Assembly (NCBI RefSeq): GCF_023276355.1
Contig: NZ_JALLPL010000002.1
Location: forward strand, 1 to 64,000
Origin: Haloplanus sp. XH21
GTDB taxonomy: Archaea; Halobacteriota; Halobacteria; Halobacteriales; Haloferacaceae
Length of the DNA: 64,000 bases
Direction: 5' to 3'
The notes below the pieces were generated by a model that did no database searches, was not told the DNA's origin, and saw nothing but the letters and a program-made list of their open reading frames with translations. A program made the translations under genes and the position numbers. Shown piece after piece: positions 35,599 through 44,706 of the stretch (position 1 is the stretch's first letter; every line of letters starts with the position of its first letter).

Positions 35599-36519
35599 AT
35601 GGCAACGAGAGACATCTACGCGACTGGATTCGACGAAGACGTCTACACGGAGTCGAGCGCAAACCAGTGTCCCGAGTGCCACGGACACGTCACTACGAAC
35701 GTCAAGGAAACGGTCTGTGAGGACTGTGGCCTCGTCATCGAAGAGCAACGTATCGATCACGGGCCAGAGTGGCGAGCATACGATGCAGACGAGCGCGAGC
35801 GAACAGGCGCACCGTTAACGGCGGCCCGCTACGATCGAGGCCTCTCGACGGAAATCGGCCACGGAACCGATGCACACGGGAACGAACTCTCTAGTCAGAA
35901 ACGCCGGCGGCTGGCCCGGATGCGGCGCGAACAGACCCGTGGCCGGTGGCGGTCCAAAGCGGAACGGAATCTCGCACACGGGTTGGGCGAGGTACGCCGG
36001 CTGGCGAGTACGCTCGAACTCTCCGAGTCGATTCGTGACCAAGCCTGTCAGCTCTTCCGGAGCGCTCAGAGCGAGGATCTGCTTCGTGGCAGATCCATCG
36101 AAGCCATCGGTGCAGCGAGCATCTACGGTACCTGCCGATGTAACCAACACCCGCTCCTCCTCGAGGATGTCGTCGACGCCGCCAGAGTCGAGTCCACTCG
36201 TGTCACCAACGCCTACCGAACACTGAATCGCGAATTAGAGCTCCCAGCACCACCAATGCGCCCGACGTCGTTCGTTCCGCGGCTGATCTCGGAGCTGGAG
36301 TTAGACCACGACATTCGCCGCCGCGCGAACGAACTCGCAGAACACGCCGAAGGGACAGCCCTCACGAACGGCTGTCAGCCATCGGGCGTCGCGGCCGCCT
36401 GCGTCTATCTGGCCGCCCAAGAGCAGGGCGCGTTGATTACCCAATCCACCGTCGCGTCGGCAGCAGAGGTGTCAGTCGTGACGCTCCGAAGCCGGCGAGA
36501 CGAACTCCAAGCGATGTGA
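35599..36519 (+). CDS. tfb: Transcription initiation factor IIB (TFB)
   Basis: 306 residues from ATG 35599 (the upstream in-frame ATG at 35551 is less likely). An N-terminal zinc ribbon (CPECHGHV...CEDCG, about 24-45), B-reader/linker region (GPEWRAYDADERERTGAPLT), and two cyclin-like repeats (about 115-205 and 210-305: GRSIEAIGAASIYGTCR, SGVAAACVYLAAQEQ). TFB recruits RNA polymerase to TATA-bound TBP. Haloarchaea carry many TFB paralogues, often on plasmids. Here it lies between DISARM and the partition locus and may serve promoters on the element. Confidence 0.92.
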   Translation: MATRDIYATGFDEDVYTESSANQCPECHGHVTTNVKETVCEDCGLVIEEQRIDHGPEWRAYDADERERTGAPLTAARYDRGLSTEIGHGTDAHGNELSSQKRRRLARMRREQTRGRWRSKAERNLAHGLGEVRRLASTLELSESIRDQACQLFRSAQSEDLLRGRSIEAIGAASIYGTCRCNQHPLLLEDVVDAARVESTRVTNAYRTLNRELELPAPPMRPTSFVPRLISELELDHDIRRRANELAEHAEGTALTNGCQPSGVAAACVYLAAQEQGALITQSTVASAAEVSVVTLRSRRDELQAM

Positions 36520-36572
36520 GACGCATCCGGTGGAGGAGTACCTACATACCGGCAGAGAGTCTACCAGGGGGT

Positions 36573-36677
36573 ATGGATCTGGAAGAGACTGTCGAGTATC
36601 TGTCGACAGAACTTGATATCGAGCGGAGTGAGCACGTTCGCGAGGTCGGTCGAGCGGTCGCTGAGCTCCGTGACTGA
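36573..36677 (+). CDS. Possible 34-residue small protein
   Basis: ATG 36573 opens MDLEETVEYLSTELDIERSE..., an acidic amphipathic helix ending RAVAELRD with TGA at 36675-36677. Composition and third-base GC are typical of haloarchaeal coding DNA. It lies 50 bp after tfb and 100 bp before the next gene. It may be a genuine microprotein or a fragment of a longer helical protein. No family recognised. Confidence 0.35.
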   Translation: MDLEETVEYLSTELDIERSEHVREVGRAVAELRD

Positions 36678-36780
36678 CTCCGTCTCGGCCCGGATTTATT
36701 TCGTCGGCGCCGAATCCGTCCCCCGCATTTCCTCACCCTTGAGTTTAAATACCAAACCGGGGGAAACGCGGAGCGAATCG

Positions 36781-37650
36781 ATGACGGACCGCAACTCAGA
36801 CCGAGACGCGTTCCAACCTGTCGGGGAAGGCGCTCTGGTGCCGGACCCAGCGCTGGATCAGCCAGCAGACGGCCAGCCAACCCGCCAGCGTGAAGCCTCG
36901 CATTCGGGCGGATATCCGGACGGAACAACCGACACAGACCGAGCCTGTGTCTCCTGTGGCGCATCGATCCCGGAATCGCAACAAAAATGCCGGTTCTGTC
37001 TCGAACACGAACTCGACGCCGCCTCAGCGTCGGATGCTGCGAGTTCCGAGCAATCACTCCGTGGTGTGATCCACTTCCTCGTCGAATCCGGGACGTTCTA
37101 TGGTGCTGTCGCGAAAGGGGCAGCTGCAGCGACACTTCTTACGTCAGGTCACGACGAGCCGATCGACGACTGTACGCTCATCTACGATCTCGACGACGAG
37201 CCCGCACCCCAGCTAACCGAACGGTGGCCTACGCTCCCCGCGGCCGCCGAGGTGACCTCAGCGGCCGGTGAGGCGTTGCTAACAGCGACCCGTGAGCGGA
37301 CAGCGTGGGACGAGAGGAGCGATGGTTCTCAGACGGATATCCCACGCGTCTATGACGAGCGTGGCCAGGGAATTCGTGATGAGTCATCCCTCGAGCACGC
37401 TCTCGACCACGGCGACCAGCTGTGGATCGTCCCAGCAGTCGCTGTTGAAACAGTTCCTCGTGAAACGGAATCCACCAGTACCGGGGCCGATATTCCGACC
37501 GTGACAGCCCTCGAGTGCCAGCACTGTACGAGAGAAACAGAACATCGGTTCAGGACACGCGAGTCGCTCCCTGACGAGACCTGGACGGGCCAACCAATCT
37601 GGGAGTGCCAGGTGTGTGGCACAGGTCGCTACGGGCCTGCTCCCGAATAG
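36781..37650 (+). CDS. Zinc-ribbon protein upstream of the partition locus
   Basis: 289 residues from ATG 36781, with a TATA-like TTTAAATAC about 35 bp upstream. Acidic disordered N-terminus, then CVSCGASIPESQQKCRFCLE (about 57-76), a middle domain (HFLVESGTFYGAVAKGAAAATLL), and a C-terminal zinc ribbon CQHC...CQVCGTGRYG (about 240-285). Similar two-ribbon proteins accompany parA in haloarchaeal plasmids, from general familiarity. Function unknown; nucleic-acid binding is plausible. Confidence 0.6.
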   Translation: MTDRNSDRDAFQPVGEGALVPDPALDQPADGQPTRQREASHSGGYPDGTTDTDRACVSCGASIPESQQKCRFCLEHELDAASASDAASSEQSLRGVIHFLVESGTFYGAVAKGAAAATLLTSGHDEPIDDCTLIYDLDDEPAPQLTERWPTLPAAAEVTSAAGEALLTATRERTAWDERSDGSQTDIPRVYDERGQGIRDESSLEHALDHGDQLWIVPAVAVETVPRETESTSTGADIPTVTALECQHCTRETEHRFRTRESLPDETWTGQPIWECQVCGTGRYGPAPE

Positions 37651-37699
37651 GGCAGGAGGAATCTCGCCAATTCTGAGGAACGAACTGGCACCCTCTGCC

Positions 37700-37899
37700 C
37701 GATGAACAAAACGAAGGAAACGAACGTAACGAACAGAATGAATGAGTTGATGGCAACGAGTGAGTTTGCTTCAACGAGTGGAACGAACAGTTGGTTTTAA
37801 CACCGTAGTAATCCTCTCACCGAGTGAAACACCCTCACCGAACGCACCGAACTAAACGACCAAAACGAACGAAACGAACATAACGAAAGGAACGAAGAT
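37700..37899. repeat. Centromere/operator-like AACGA repeats upstream of parA
   Basis: About eleven copies of the core ACGA preceded by A/T-rich bases occur in 200 bp, for example AAAACGAAGGAAACGAACG near 37709, and densest directly before the parA ATG (AACGAACGAAACGAACATAA from about 37873). Spacing is about 5-10 bp. Short direct repeats before parA are the usual binding sites (centromere and operator) for RHH-type partition partners. Confidence 0.65.
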
Positions 37900-37900
37900 A

Positions 37901-38719
37901 ATGGCCGACACCAATACCGCACGAATCACGGTGGCGAATCAGAAGGGTGGCGCGGGGAAGACAACCGACGTCATTCATACTGGCGGCGCACTCGCCGCCC
38001 GAAACCACGACGTCCTCCTCGTCGATATCGACTACCACGGAGGGCTCACCTGCTCACTTGGCTACAACGATCTGTACTACGATACCGACCGTACAACGCT
38101 GTTCGACGTCCTCGACTTCGACCAGATGGAGTCGGTGAACGACATCATCGTCGAGCACCAGGAATTCGACATCCTCCCCGCCAGCGAGAAGCTCGCGAAC
38201 AACAAGAACATCCAGACCCTGCTTGAGGCGCCGAAGAGTCGCGAGCGGCTGGAGATGACACTCGACGAGCTCGACAAGGACTACGACTACATCATCGTCG
38301 ACACGCCGCCATCCCTGAACGTCCTCACCGACAACGCCCTCGTCGCGACTGGCAACGTCGTCATCCCCGTCATTCCCGAGAAGCTCAACGCCAACAGCCT
38401 CCAGATTTTCGCAAAGCAGCTGAGCTCTCTCGAACAGGCCTACGGAGACATCAATCGGCTCGCGATTGTCTGTAACCGTGTCGAGCAGAACGCCGAACAC
38501 CGCGACACCATCGAGGAGATCAAGTCGGCATACTCCCTCCCGGTGTTCGAGATCCCGAAGCGGACCGACCTCTCTCAGTCGATTGGCGAGGGGGTGTCCG
38601 TCTTCGGCTTCGGTAAGGAGAACCAGCGTGTCGAAGACGCACGCGACCTGTTCAACGAGATCGCCGACCTATTCGACGAGACGTTTGAGAAGACCGCACC
38701 TGAGGGGGTGGAAGCATGA
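37901..38719 (+). CDS. parA: ParA-family partition ATPase
   Basis: 272 residues. Deviant Walker A NQKGGAGKTTD (about 13-23), VDIDYHGGLTCSLG (about 46-59), Walker B YIIVDTPPSLNVLTDNAL (about 129-146), and PVIPEKLNANSL in place of the usual switch segment. No N-terminal HTH, so it is the short (type Ib-like) form, in which the partner protein binds DNA. It is coupled to the partner by ATGA (38716-38719). ParA drives segregation of the replicon carrying the upstream repeats. Confidence 0.92.
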   Translation: MADTNTARITVANQKGGAGKTTDVIHTGGALAARNHDVLLVDIDYHGGLTCSLGYNDLYYDTDRTTLFDVLDFDQMESVNDIIVEHQEFDILPASEKLANNKNIQTLLEAPKSRERLEMTLDELDKDYDYIIVDTPPSLNVLTDNALVATGNVVIPVIPEKLNANSLQIFAKQLSSLEQAYGDINRLAIVCNRVEQNAEHRDTIEEIKSAYSLPVFEIPKRTDLSQSIGEGVSVFGFGKENQRVEDARDLFNEIADLFDETFEKTAPEGVEA

Positions 38720-39123
38720 GCGACGGCTGGGGTGATGCTTCCGGCATCGAGGGCAACTACGAAGAGGAGGACGATGAGGCAGATTCCGGCGAAACGACTG
38801 AGGTGAGTGAAACGGTGGAAACCAGTTCATCGACCGAAACGACGGAATCGACTTCAACGAGTGAAACGAACGAAACGAGCAAAACGAAGACGAACATCAA
38901 GGACGAGTGGAACGGGCGGACGATCTACATTCCCGACGATGTCCTCGACGAGATGGAGGATACCTACCTCGAGTCCCAGCTGAAGCTCCGCAAGGCGGGG
39001 CAGGACGAGTTCAAGAAGAACCGCCACTTCTACCCGCTACTCGTCCAGTTCGGTATTGAGGCCCTCTCTGAGGCGGATGCTGAGGAAATCCAAGCTCGCC
39101 TTTCAGAACTCGGCGACGAGTGA
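38716..39123 (+). CDS. ParA partner, ribbon-helix-helix centromere-binding protein
   Basis: 135 residues: acidic N-terminus, a Ser/Thr/Glu-rich linker (about 25-58: TTEVSETVETSSSTETTES) and a C-terminal RHH-like domain (GRTIYIPDDVLDEMEDTYLE then FYPLLVQFGIEALSE, about 75-120). The strand-helix-helix pattern resembles plasmid ParG/omega-type partners, which bind short direct repeats. The DNA encoding the linker (38791-38895) carries the same GAAACGAACGAAACGA repeats found upstream of parA, so this protein's own gene may be part of its binding site. Confidence 0.7.
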   Translation: MSDGWGDASGIEGNYEEEDDEADSGETTEVSETVETSSSTETTESTSTSETNETSKTKTNIKDEWNGRTIYIPDDVLDEMEDTYLESQLKLRKAGQDEFKKNRHFYPLLVQFGIEALSEADAEEIQARLSELGDE

Positions 39124-39325
39124 CCTCGTGCAGAGCACAGTTTCGGAGGATGAGCTAGTTTTTGGCCATGTCTCCGTCGCCTCGAGGTTCTACTCGGCGG
39201 TCGAGGGACGATATCGAACCGTCATGGACGTAACTAGCGGATAGACGTGGAAAATTGCGCGAGTTTTGGCGCTACAGAATAGTGTCGCCACTTTCGAGCA
39301 GCGGACTCAGCGGGGATTCAGCCGG

Positions 39326-40951
39326 TCAGTCGGGTGGGATCAACGCCGAGACGACGATCTCGACACATTCACCTGCGGTCAACACTGGTGCGTAGTCCAT
39401 CTCGTCGTCGACGCCCGCTTTCAGCAGGAAGTCCGTGAGCCGCCAGATGTTGTACAGCAGCACGGCGAACACGAAATAGAACAATCGAACCCGATAGTCC
39501 TTCGAGGATGTCTTCGCGAGAAAATCGCCCTTGATGGACTTGTACTCGTTCTCAATCTGCCAGCGGCGGCTGTAGCGCCGACAGAACGTCTCGGCCTCAT
39601 CCGGTCCTACTCGGAGATTCGTCGCGAAGACGGTCGTTCCCTCGCCGCTCGTCGACGGCACATACAAAAACCGCATCGGATGCGACCCAGCCTCCACATG
39701 GACGGACGCCGATTCAACAGCCACCTCTTGGTCATCCTCTTCTATCCGCTCTATCACCTCGCGTTCGGAGCTGGTGATGCGCTTTGGAATGAGGTAGTTC
39801 ACGTCGAGATTCGAGAGTGTCTGAAACACCCGCATGGAATCGAACTCGCGGTCACAGAGCACCGTCTCGATGGGGACCTGTTCTTTCGCGCGTCGAACGA
39901 GTCGTCGCACAATACGATGAATTTGATTCGGTGGGTTCTCGTCCCACGCTGAACTCTCACGCACCGGCTCGACCGCCAGCACGAGCGGGATATTCCATCC
40001 GACAATCGAGAGTGTGGCGAATTTGAACGCCCGCCCCTCACCGTCTTTCGTCCCGCTCACCATCGGCATCTCCTCGACATCCCCGTAGTAGGGAATGGTC
40101 GTGATGTCGATCGCAACGGTCACTGGCCGGCGGAACGAGGCTTCCGAGGCGATGACCGAGAGCAACCGATCCGTCGTTTCATTAAATCCATCCACAAGTT
40201 CTTCGGATTCGAATTGCTTGACAGCGCGGAGATGAGTGTCTCCATGAGGTCCGTACTGTTCGCCTCGTCGATACTGGAAGCGCGCGGCTCCCTGGGCGGT
40301 GCCGCACCGAACCATCCCCATGAAGGTCTGCAACTCGAAGAATCGCGTGTCCTCGTAGGACGCGTTCGCGGCCCGGTCTGACTCGAAGTAGCCGAACGCG
40401 TGATCACGGGCGAGCCGCGTCGTCTGGATGATCTCGCTCTCTGAGAACGAGTCGTCCTCCGCTGCGTCCGCCTCTACTTGAGGCTCGTCAAGGATCTCTT
40501 CTTTGGAGCGCACTTCGGGCGCAGGAATATCGAAGTCGTGGACCTCTTTGACGACGAAATGAGCTGCGGTCTGCACGTATTCCTGGCAAGCGTCGTCAAA
40601 TCGATTCCGCCACGCCCGCGAGAACGCCGATTCGTCGGGCACTCGACTAAACCCGAAGATCGTTGCCACTTCCGGTTGCCGGGTCAGTCTTCGTGCGAAC
40701 TCGGCATACGAATCACCCGTAATCTCCATGAAAACGAACGAGAGAACCATCGCGCGAAAGGAGAGGGGAGCAGGATGCCACGACGGATACCCATCTTCAA
40801 TCGAATCAACCGAATGGTCCAAATTCTCGACCGCGGTAACGAGATCGGTATGTTGGAGTTCGTTTCGGATGGCGATTCCAAGCTGGTACGCCTCACACAG
40901 ATAGCGCATTCGCGGGCTCTCACTCGGATGTGAGCCGCTAGAGCCAGTCAT
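39326..40951 (-). mobile_element. DDE transposase, ISH-type
   Basis: 541 residues. A catalytic core is visible: VTVAIDITTIPYYGD (first Asp, about 265-279), IETVLCDREFDSMRVFQTLS (second Asp, about 358-377), and RRWQIENEYKSIKGDFLAKT (Glu, about 465-484), the IS4-like DDE arrangement with YREK-like spacing. It moves an insertion sequence by cut-and-paste. Length is greater than most IS4 members because of an acidic insert around 165-195. I could not find convincing terminal inverted repeats by eye, so element ends are not defined. Confidence 0.8.
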
Positions 40952-40969
40952 ACAAGGTAGTGTGGAAGT

Positions 40970-41206
40970 TTACAGAATCAACGCTTCGAGTGTGGTGAGG
41001 CGTTCAGTTGTGGAAATCTGTGACCAACCGCCACGACGAATCACTTGAGTAGCGGGTTTCCGATACCGGCAAAATACATTAGTGGCCCACGATATCGCTG
41101 AATCGAGGTCATTCACAATCGTGTCCTTGAGCCCGCCAGCTTCGTCGTAGATTGCAATCCAGACTGCCCTCTCACCATCATTACAAACGACTGGAGCAAC
41201 AGGACT
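40970..41206 (-). pseudogene. Coding-like remnant upstream of the transposase
   Basis: An open minus-strand frame of 78 codons reads SPVAPVVCNDGERAVWIAIY, then DEAGGLKDTIVNDLDSAISW, and ends at TAA 40970-40972. It has protein-like composition but no start codon after the in-frame TAG at 41207-41209. It looks like the C-terminal piece of a gene whose 5' part was lost, perhaps on insertion of the transposon. Family not recognised. Confidence 0.35.
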
Positions 41207-41272
41207 CTAATAGTTATAGCCAAATTTTGATCGTACACAAGGCCCATCCTCAATCCCTACGCATTTTCAGAC

Positions 41273-41887
41273 ATGAATCGTCGAACATTCCTACGAGACA
41301 TCGCTACGGTTGGTAGCGTCGGTCTGATAGCTGGTTGCCTCGGTACAGGATATGCAGGAAGTGATCAACAGGACACCACCACTTCACCTAAAACGCCAAA
41401 CTGTCCTACGTTTGGATCTGAAGTCGATAGGGTGGTTTGTGCGGATAGAGGATCAGCAGAGAATCAACCAGTGTATATCGAGTTGGACGAGCAAACCTTC
41501 ACAGTCGTTACAACCAATCAGACGGTCGAAACTCTCGGTCTAACGCTCCGAAACCAATCGGATGATCCATTTGTTGTCAACCCTGGTGAGTGGGTGATTA
41601 TGCGTCGGACAGAGAGTAACTGGAGTGAAAGTGCGTCAGGTGAACGTACCGAACAGCCGATTTCAATCGGTCCAGAATCAACTCACAGGTGGTCCCTCAG
41701 TCTGGCACCCCATCCGACACCCTATACTGAGGAGACGACATTTATTACGGCGAATCTTGAGGAGGAGACGTATATCTTCGCAGTTGTCGGGGAATTACAG
41801 AGTGGCGATCGACCCCGACGAATCGAATGTCAAGCGCAGTTCGAACTCGTTAAGAAGAAAACAACACGGACCTCTTCAGAGGGATGA
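41273..41887 (+). CDS. Tat-exported lipoprotein
   Basis: 204 residues. N-terminus MNRRTFLRDIATVGSVGLIA with twin arginines followed by lipobox IAGC, the usual haloarchaeal Tat-lipobox; the mature protein would be anchored outside the membrane through Cys. The mature part has an Ig-like strand pattern (VYIELDEQTFTVVTTNQTVE, then LGLTLRNQSDDPFVVNPGEW). It overlaps the next gene by four bases, suggesting that the membrane-bound regulator senses or controls it. Function unknown. Confidence 0.85.
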   Translation: MNRRTFLRDIATVGSVGLIAGCLGTGYAGSDQQDTTTSPKTPNCPTFGSEVDRVVCADRGSAENQPVYIELDEQTFTVVTTNQTVETLGLTLRNQSDDPFVVNPGEWVIMRRTESNWSESASGERTEQPISIGPESTHRWSLSLAPHPTPYTEETTFITANLEEETYIFAVVGELQSGDRPRRIECQAQFELVKKKTTRTSSEG

Positions 41888-42495
41888 CGGACGACGACCG
41901 GCGACTCCTCCCATTTCGTCCCCTTCCGGAGTCGAATAATACCTCGGCGCGAGTTCTTGATCTAACCAGTGAAGACGCCGATCTCGTCTTTGACGCACTT
42001 TCGTCAACCACAGCCCGCCGTATTCTTGCAGCACTCCACAGCGAGCCAGCACCCCCGAGTGAGTTAGCCGACACTCTCGACTTGTCGCTTCAAAACGTCC
42101 ACTATCACATTCGTAACTTACGGGATGCGGATCTCATCGAGGAGGTAGAAACAGGCTATTCTGAGAAAGGCGTCGAGATGTCGATCTACGCACCGACATC
42201 TGAACCGGTGGTATTCAGCGGGAGCACCTCTGACGAGCAGTCTGAGCTTCGAGAACTACTGGAACAGGTCGTCGGGGTGGTTGTCCTTTTTGGATTTTTG
42301 AGTGTCCTCGCTCAATGGGCGATCACGCACGAAATACCACTTGTCGAGCCGTCAGAACCAGTCAATCCGACACCGGTTCCGGGGCCGTTCAACCCTGGAC
42401 CGCTTGTTCCGCCTGGGCTCATGTTTTTTGTCGGCGGGATAGCGATGCTCGTGATAATTGGTGGGTTGTGGTACTACCAGAGACGTCGAAGATAG
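41884..42495 (+). CDS. Winged-helix regulator with two membrane helices
   Basis: 203 residues. An ArsR-like winged helix (residues ~30-95: DLVFDALSSTTARRILAALH, SLQNVHYHIRNLRDADLIEE) is joined by a linker to two hydrophobic segments (VVGVVVLFGFLSVLAQWA; LMFFVGGIAMLVIIGGLWYY) ending in basic QRRRR. The proline-rich loop between the helices would face outside. This is a one-component membrane-tethered transcription regulator, coupled by ATGA to the lipoprotein gene. Confidence 0.82.
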   Translation: MTDDDRRLLPFRPLPESNNTSARVLDLTSEDADLVFDALSSTTARRILAALHSEPAPPSELADTLDLSLQNVHYHIRNLRDADLIEEVETGYSEKGVEMSIYAPTSEPVVFSGSTSDEQSELRELLEQVVGVVVLFGFLSVLAQWAITHEIPLVEPSEPVNPTPVPGPFNPGPLVPPGLMFFVGGIAMLVIIGGLWYYQRRRR

Positions 42496-42843
42496 CAACA
42501 GACAACCATTTAAATTTCCACAAATTAAATATTCTGAAAAAAGGCGCGCATCAAATCCATCCTCCGAGGTTGTGGTCGATGAAGACAGGTCGGGAAGGGG
42601 CACGCTCTAAGTTCGCCTCGTCGACGACTTCGGAAAGCACGAAGAAGGCTATTGTACCCGTACAGGGAACCAATGTCCACCACAATCACGGCTTACCGAG
42701 AACCGGCGGTCTGAATCCGAATCGACGGTATATGTCCGCTTGCGCTGAAAAACGGCTGATGCGAGCAACGACAGGTTCGTGCCATCTTCAAGATGTTCTC
42801 GCTTCTCGGGAAGGATTGCGGAAGAAAGCACTCATATTGGTTC
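42496..42843. other. Intergenic stretch with a possible gene fragment
   Basis: No convincing complete gene. The minus strand at 42649-42831 contains a coding-like 60-codon frame (KREHLEDGTNLSLLASAVFQ... ending HWFPVRVQ), probably a decayed fragment. The rest shows no recognisable feature. Confidence 0.4.
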
Positions 42844-43326
42844 CTATGGCGGGTTACGACCTGCGTTAAGTGGTTCATACGAGTCCATATGGTAGGCAAC
42901 GCGCCAGAGTTTGAGGACCGCTCGGGTGACCAATTCTTCGGGAGACTGTGTAATACAGGACTCTTCGACCTCGTCGGGATCTGAACTGGCATCGGGCGGT
43001 GGATGATAGTGTTCTAATCCGGAGACGTGAACGTAGTCTCCTGCATGTGAGTGCTTTCCCCAGCGAAGATCCACCGCTTCCGTGTCCGTGTAGTGGAACT
43101 TGTACTCATCTCGGGTCGTCCACTGGATGTCAATTCGGGCCTCCTCGGCCGCACACAGCCCGCCGTCAAACACAACTTCAAGGGTAGATGGATGGAGGTA
43201 ATCGTCGAGTTCAGCTGTCGCGAGCGGTTCCATCTTCTCAACGACGTCACGAATCGTCAGTAGCGCCGGCCGATCCGTAGCCCCGCGGAGAGTATGGAGT
43301 TCCGCTCGGTCAGGAGCATCCTGCAT
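42844..43326 (-). CDS. Conserved haloarchaeal protein, DUF6516-like
   Basis: 160 residues. EARIDIQWTTRDEYKFHYTD then WGKHSHAGDYVHVSGLEHYH resembles the DUF6516 pattern in which a strand Y-x-F-H-Y is followed by a histidine-rich turn. It ends in a helical ELVTRAVLKLWRVAYH. It starts three bases after the preceding helix-turn-helix gene on the same strand, so the pair forms a two-gene operon. DUF6516 proteins have been suspected to be toxin components beside HTH proteins; that role is only inferred here. Confidence 0.55.
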   Translation of the reverse strand: MQDAPDRAELHTLRGATDRPALLTIRDVVEKMEPLATAELDDYLHPSTLEVVFDGGLCAAEEARIDIQWTTRDEYKFHYTDTEAVDLRWGKHSHAGDYVHVSGLEHYHPPPDASSDPDEVEESCITQSPEELVTRAVLKLWRVAYHMDSYEPLNAGRNPP

Positions 43327-43329
43327 TGC

Positions 43330-43920
43330 TTAGGCAGGGATGCTGTCGTCAGTCGAGCGACGGTCACTGTCGACGAACTGCTCGGCGTTGCTGATCGAGA
43401 GGGCAGCGGTCGCGAACGCCAGATTCCGACGGAGCGTCTTCCACTCACGAATCGTCTCTGGGTCGACCTCGTCCTGTGGGGATCCGGTCTCGCTGAGGGC
43501 CTGGTTCGTCTGGTTGACCGCCAATTCTTCGGGAGAGTCGACACCGAATTCGGACCGATACTCGGTGAGCCGCTCACGCATCTCCTGGATTCGCGTGACG
43601 AGTTCGTCGGTCGAGACGTGGTCAAGGATGTCGGCAGCCTGTTCGACGACGAGTGATTCGGGTGAGCGACGATAGAGCGTGGCGCCCTGTTCGCCGGGTG
43701 TCGTCTCGACAAACCCCTCGTCAGCGAGTGTGTTCAGGTGCTTTCGGGCGGTCTTTGGAGCGGTTCGTGCATCGTCAGCTACCGAATCAGCGGAGACAGG
43801 ATTGTACGTATGCGCAACGACGTGTCGAATGCGCTCGTAGGGTGTCGTTTCGGACTCCCATTCCTCGCCGACCGCTTCGTTGACATCTGCAAACTCCTCT
43901 GGTGGGTCTCGGTCATTCAT
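43330..43920 (-). CDS. Winged-helix DNA-binding protein
   Basis: 196 residues from ATG 43920. The winged helix spans about 28-80 (YERIRHVVAHTYNPVSADSV, APKTARKHLNTLADEGFVET) with a wing ending GATLYRR. The C-terminal half is a helical segment (DELVTRIQEMRERLTEYRSE) that probably dimerises. It precedes the DUF6516-like gene by three bases, so it may control and neutralise that protein. Widespread haloarchaeal HTH type. Confidence 0.72.
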   Translation of the reverse strand: MNDRDPPEEFADVNEAVGEEWESETTPYERIRHVVAHTYNPVSADSVADDARTAPKTARKHLNTLADEGFVETTPGEQGATLYRRSPESLVVEQAADILDHVSTDELVTRIQEMRERLTEYRSEFGVDSPEELAVNQTNQALSETGSPQDEVDPETIREWKTLRRNLAFATAALSISNAEQFVDSDRRSTDDSIPA

Positions 43921-44105
43921 ATGACAACGCACGGTATGGAGGAATATAGTTCTTTGTCAAAATACCATATTCCTTTATCCGGAGGATAGTACACCGGCAA
44001 AATCCAGCCGAGCGAATTCATGCTGAGCTGGTGGTCTCTCTAACCGTCACCAGGAATACACAGCCATCGACCAGCCTTCCCAGCGCTAGCCGAGTGAAAA
44101 GACCA

Positions 44106-44543
44106 CTACAGAACATCGGATAGATCTGGAGAACTGAGTTCAGTAGTGAGTTGCTGTTGCGTTTCGAGTCCGGTTTGAAACCGGGTGAGAAGTTCAGATT
44201 GATGGTCAGGACAAGCGAGAACTGCGACAGCACCGTCTTCAACCGGGATGATGGGCTGACGTGGATTGTGGGGTGCAAGGTGACAGCTTGGACACGCGAT
44301 ACCACCAGCAGGCCGGTGATCAAGGAGTTCCGCGGTAGCTTCCGTCGTGTACCCGCAGATAGAGGCGAACTGTGCCAGATGTTCATCACATCCGACGATC
44401 GGCATCGTTAGCTGGTCAAGCAACAGAAACGAGATGCTATGCCGATTAGGGGATCGAAGTGCAGTCTCACAGTTCTCGCAAGGAAACGGCGGAACGCCTT
44501 CATAGTGTTCTGGTTGATACCGCAAAGGTTCGTCAGAGTCCAT
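44106..44543 (-). CDS. Zinc-finger hypothetical protein
   Basis: 145 residues from ATG 44543. FPCENCETALRSPNRHSISF gives CxxC near the N-terminus, VGCDEHLAQF and IACPSCHLAPHNPRQ supply more Cys/His, and ACPDHQSEL the last, so two zinc sites are likely. No catalytic motif. An inverted repeat at 44612-44652 lies about 70-110 bp upstream and may act in its promoter. Family common in haloarchaea; function unknown. Confidence 0.7.
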   Translation of the reverse strand: MDSDEPLRYQPEHYEGVPPFPCENCETALRSPNRHSISFLLLDQLTMPIVGCDEHLAQFASICGYTTEATAELLDHRPAGGIACPSCHLAPHNPRQPIIPVEDGAVAVLACPDHQSELLTRFQTGLETQQQLTTELSSPDLSDVL

Positions 44544-44611
44544 CTTGAGTGTGACTCTGGATCCGTCTGCCAGACGGGTAAGTGATTGGACGGGCGATAG
44601 ATCGAGAGTAT

Positions 44612-44652
44612 TTAACCAACAATAGTCGGCATATGGCGGATCAGTTGGTTAA
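44612..44652. repeat. N23 inverted repeat, copy A
   Basis: TTAACCAAC at 44612-44620 and GTTGGTTAA at 44644-44652 form a perfect 9-bp inverted repeat with a 23-nt spacer. Two further copies with the same arms and same spacer are at 49787 and 54805. Arm centres are 32 bp apart, about three DNA turns. Confidence 0.7.
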
Positions 44653-44706
44653 GAACGATAGATCGAACGATCTTGAATCGAGTTCGGAAACAGCGTTGCA
44701 ATAGAG

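Noticed and set aside
39266-39952. 228-codon plus-strand ORF opposite the transposase
   Set aside because: Antisense of the DDE core; no independent features.
39240-41270. Terminal inverted repeats of the insertion sequence
   Set aside because: Compared flanks by eye; only weak direct similarities (TACAGAAT, GTGGAAA) found, so ends are not assigned.
42315-42869. 184-codon plus-strand ORF overlapping the membrane regulator's end
   Set aside because: Starts inside the regulator in another frame and has mixed, non-acidic composition.
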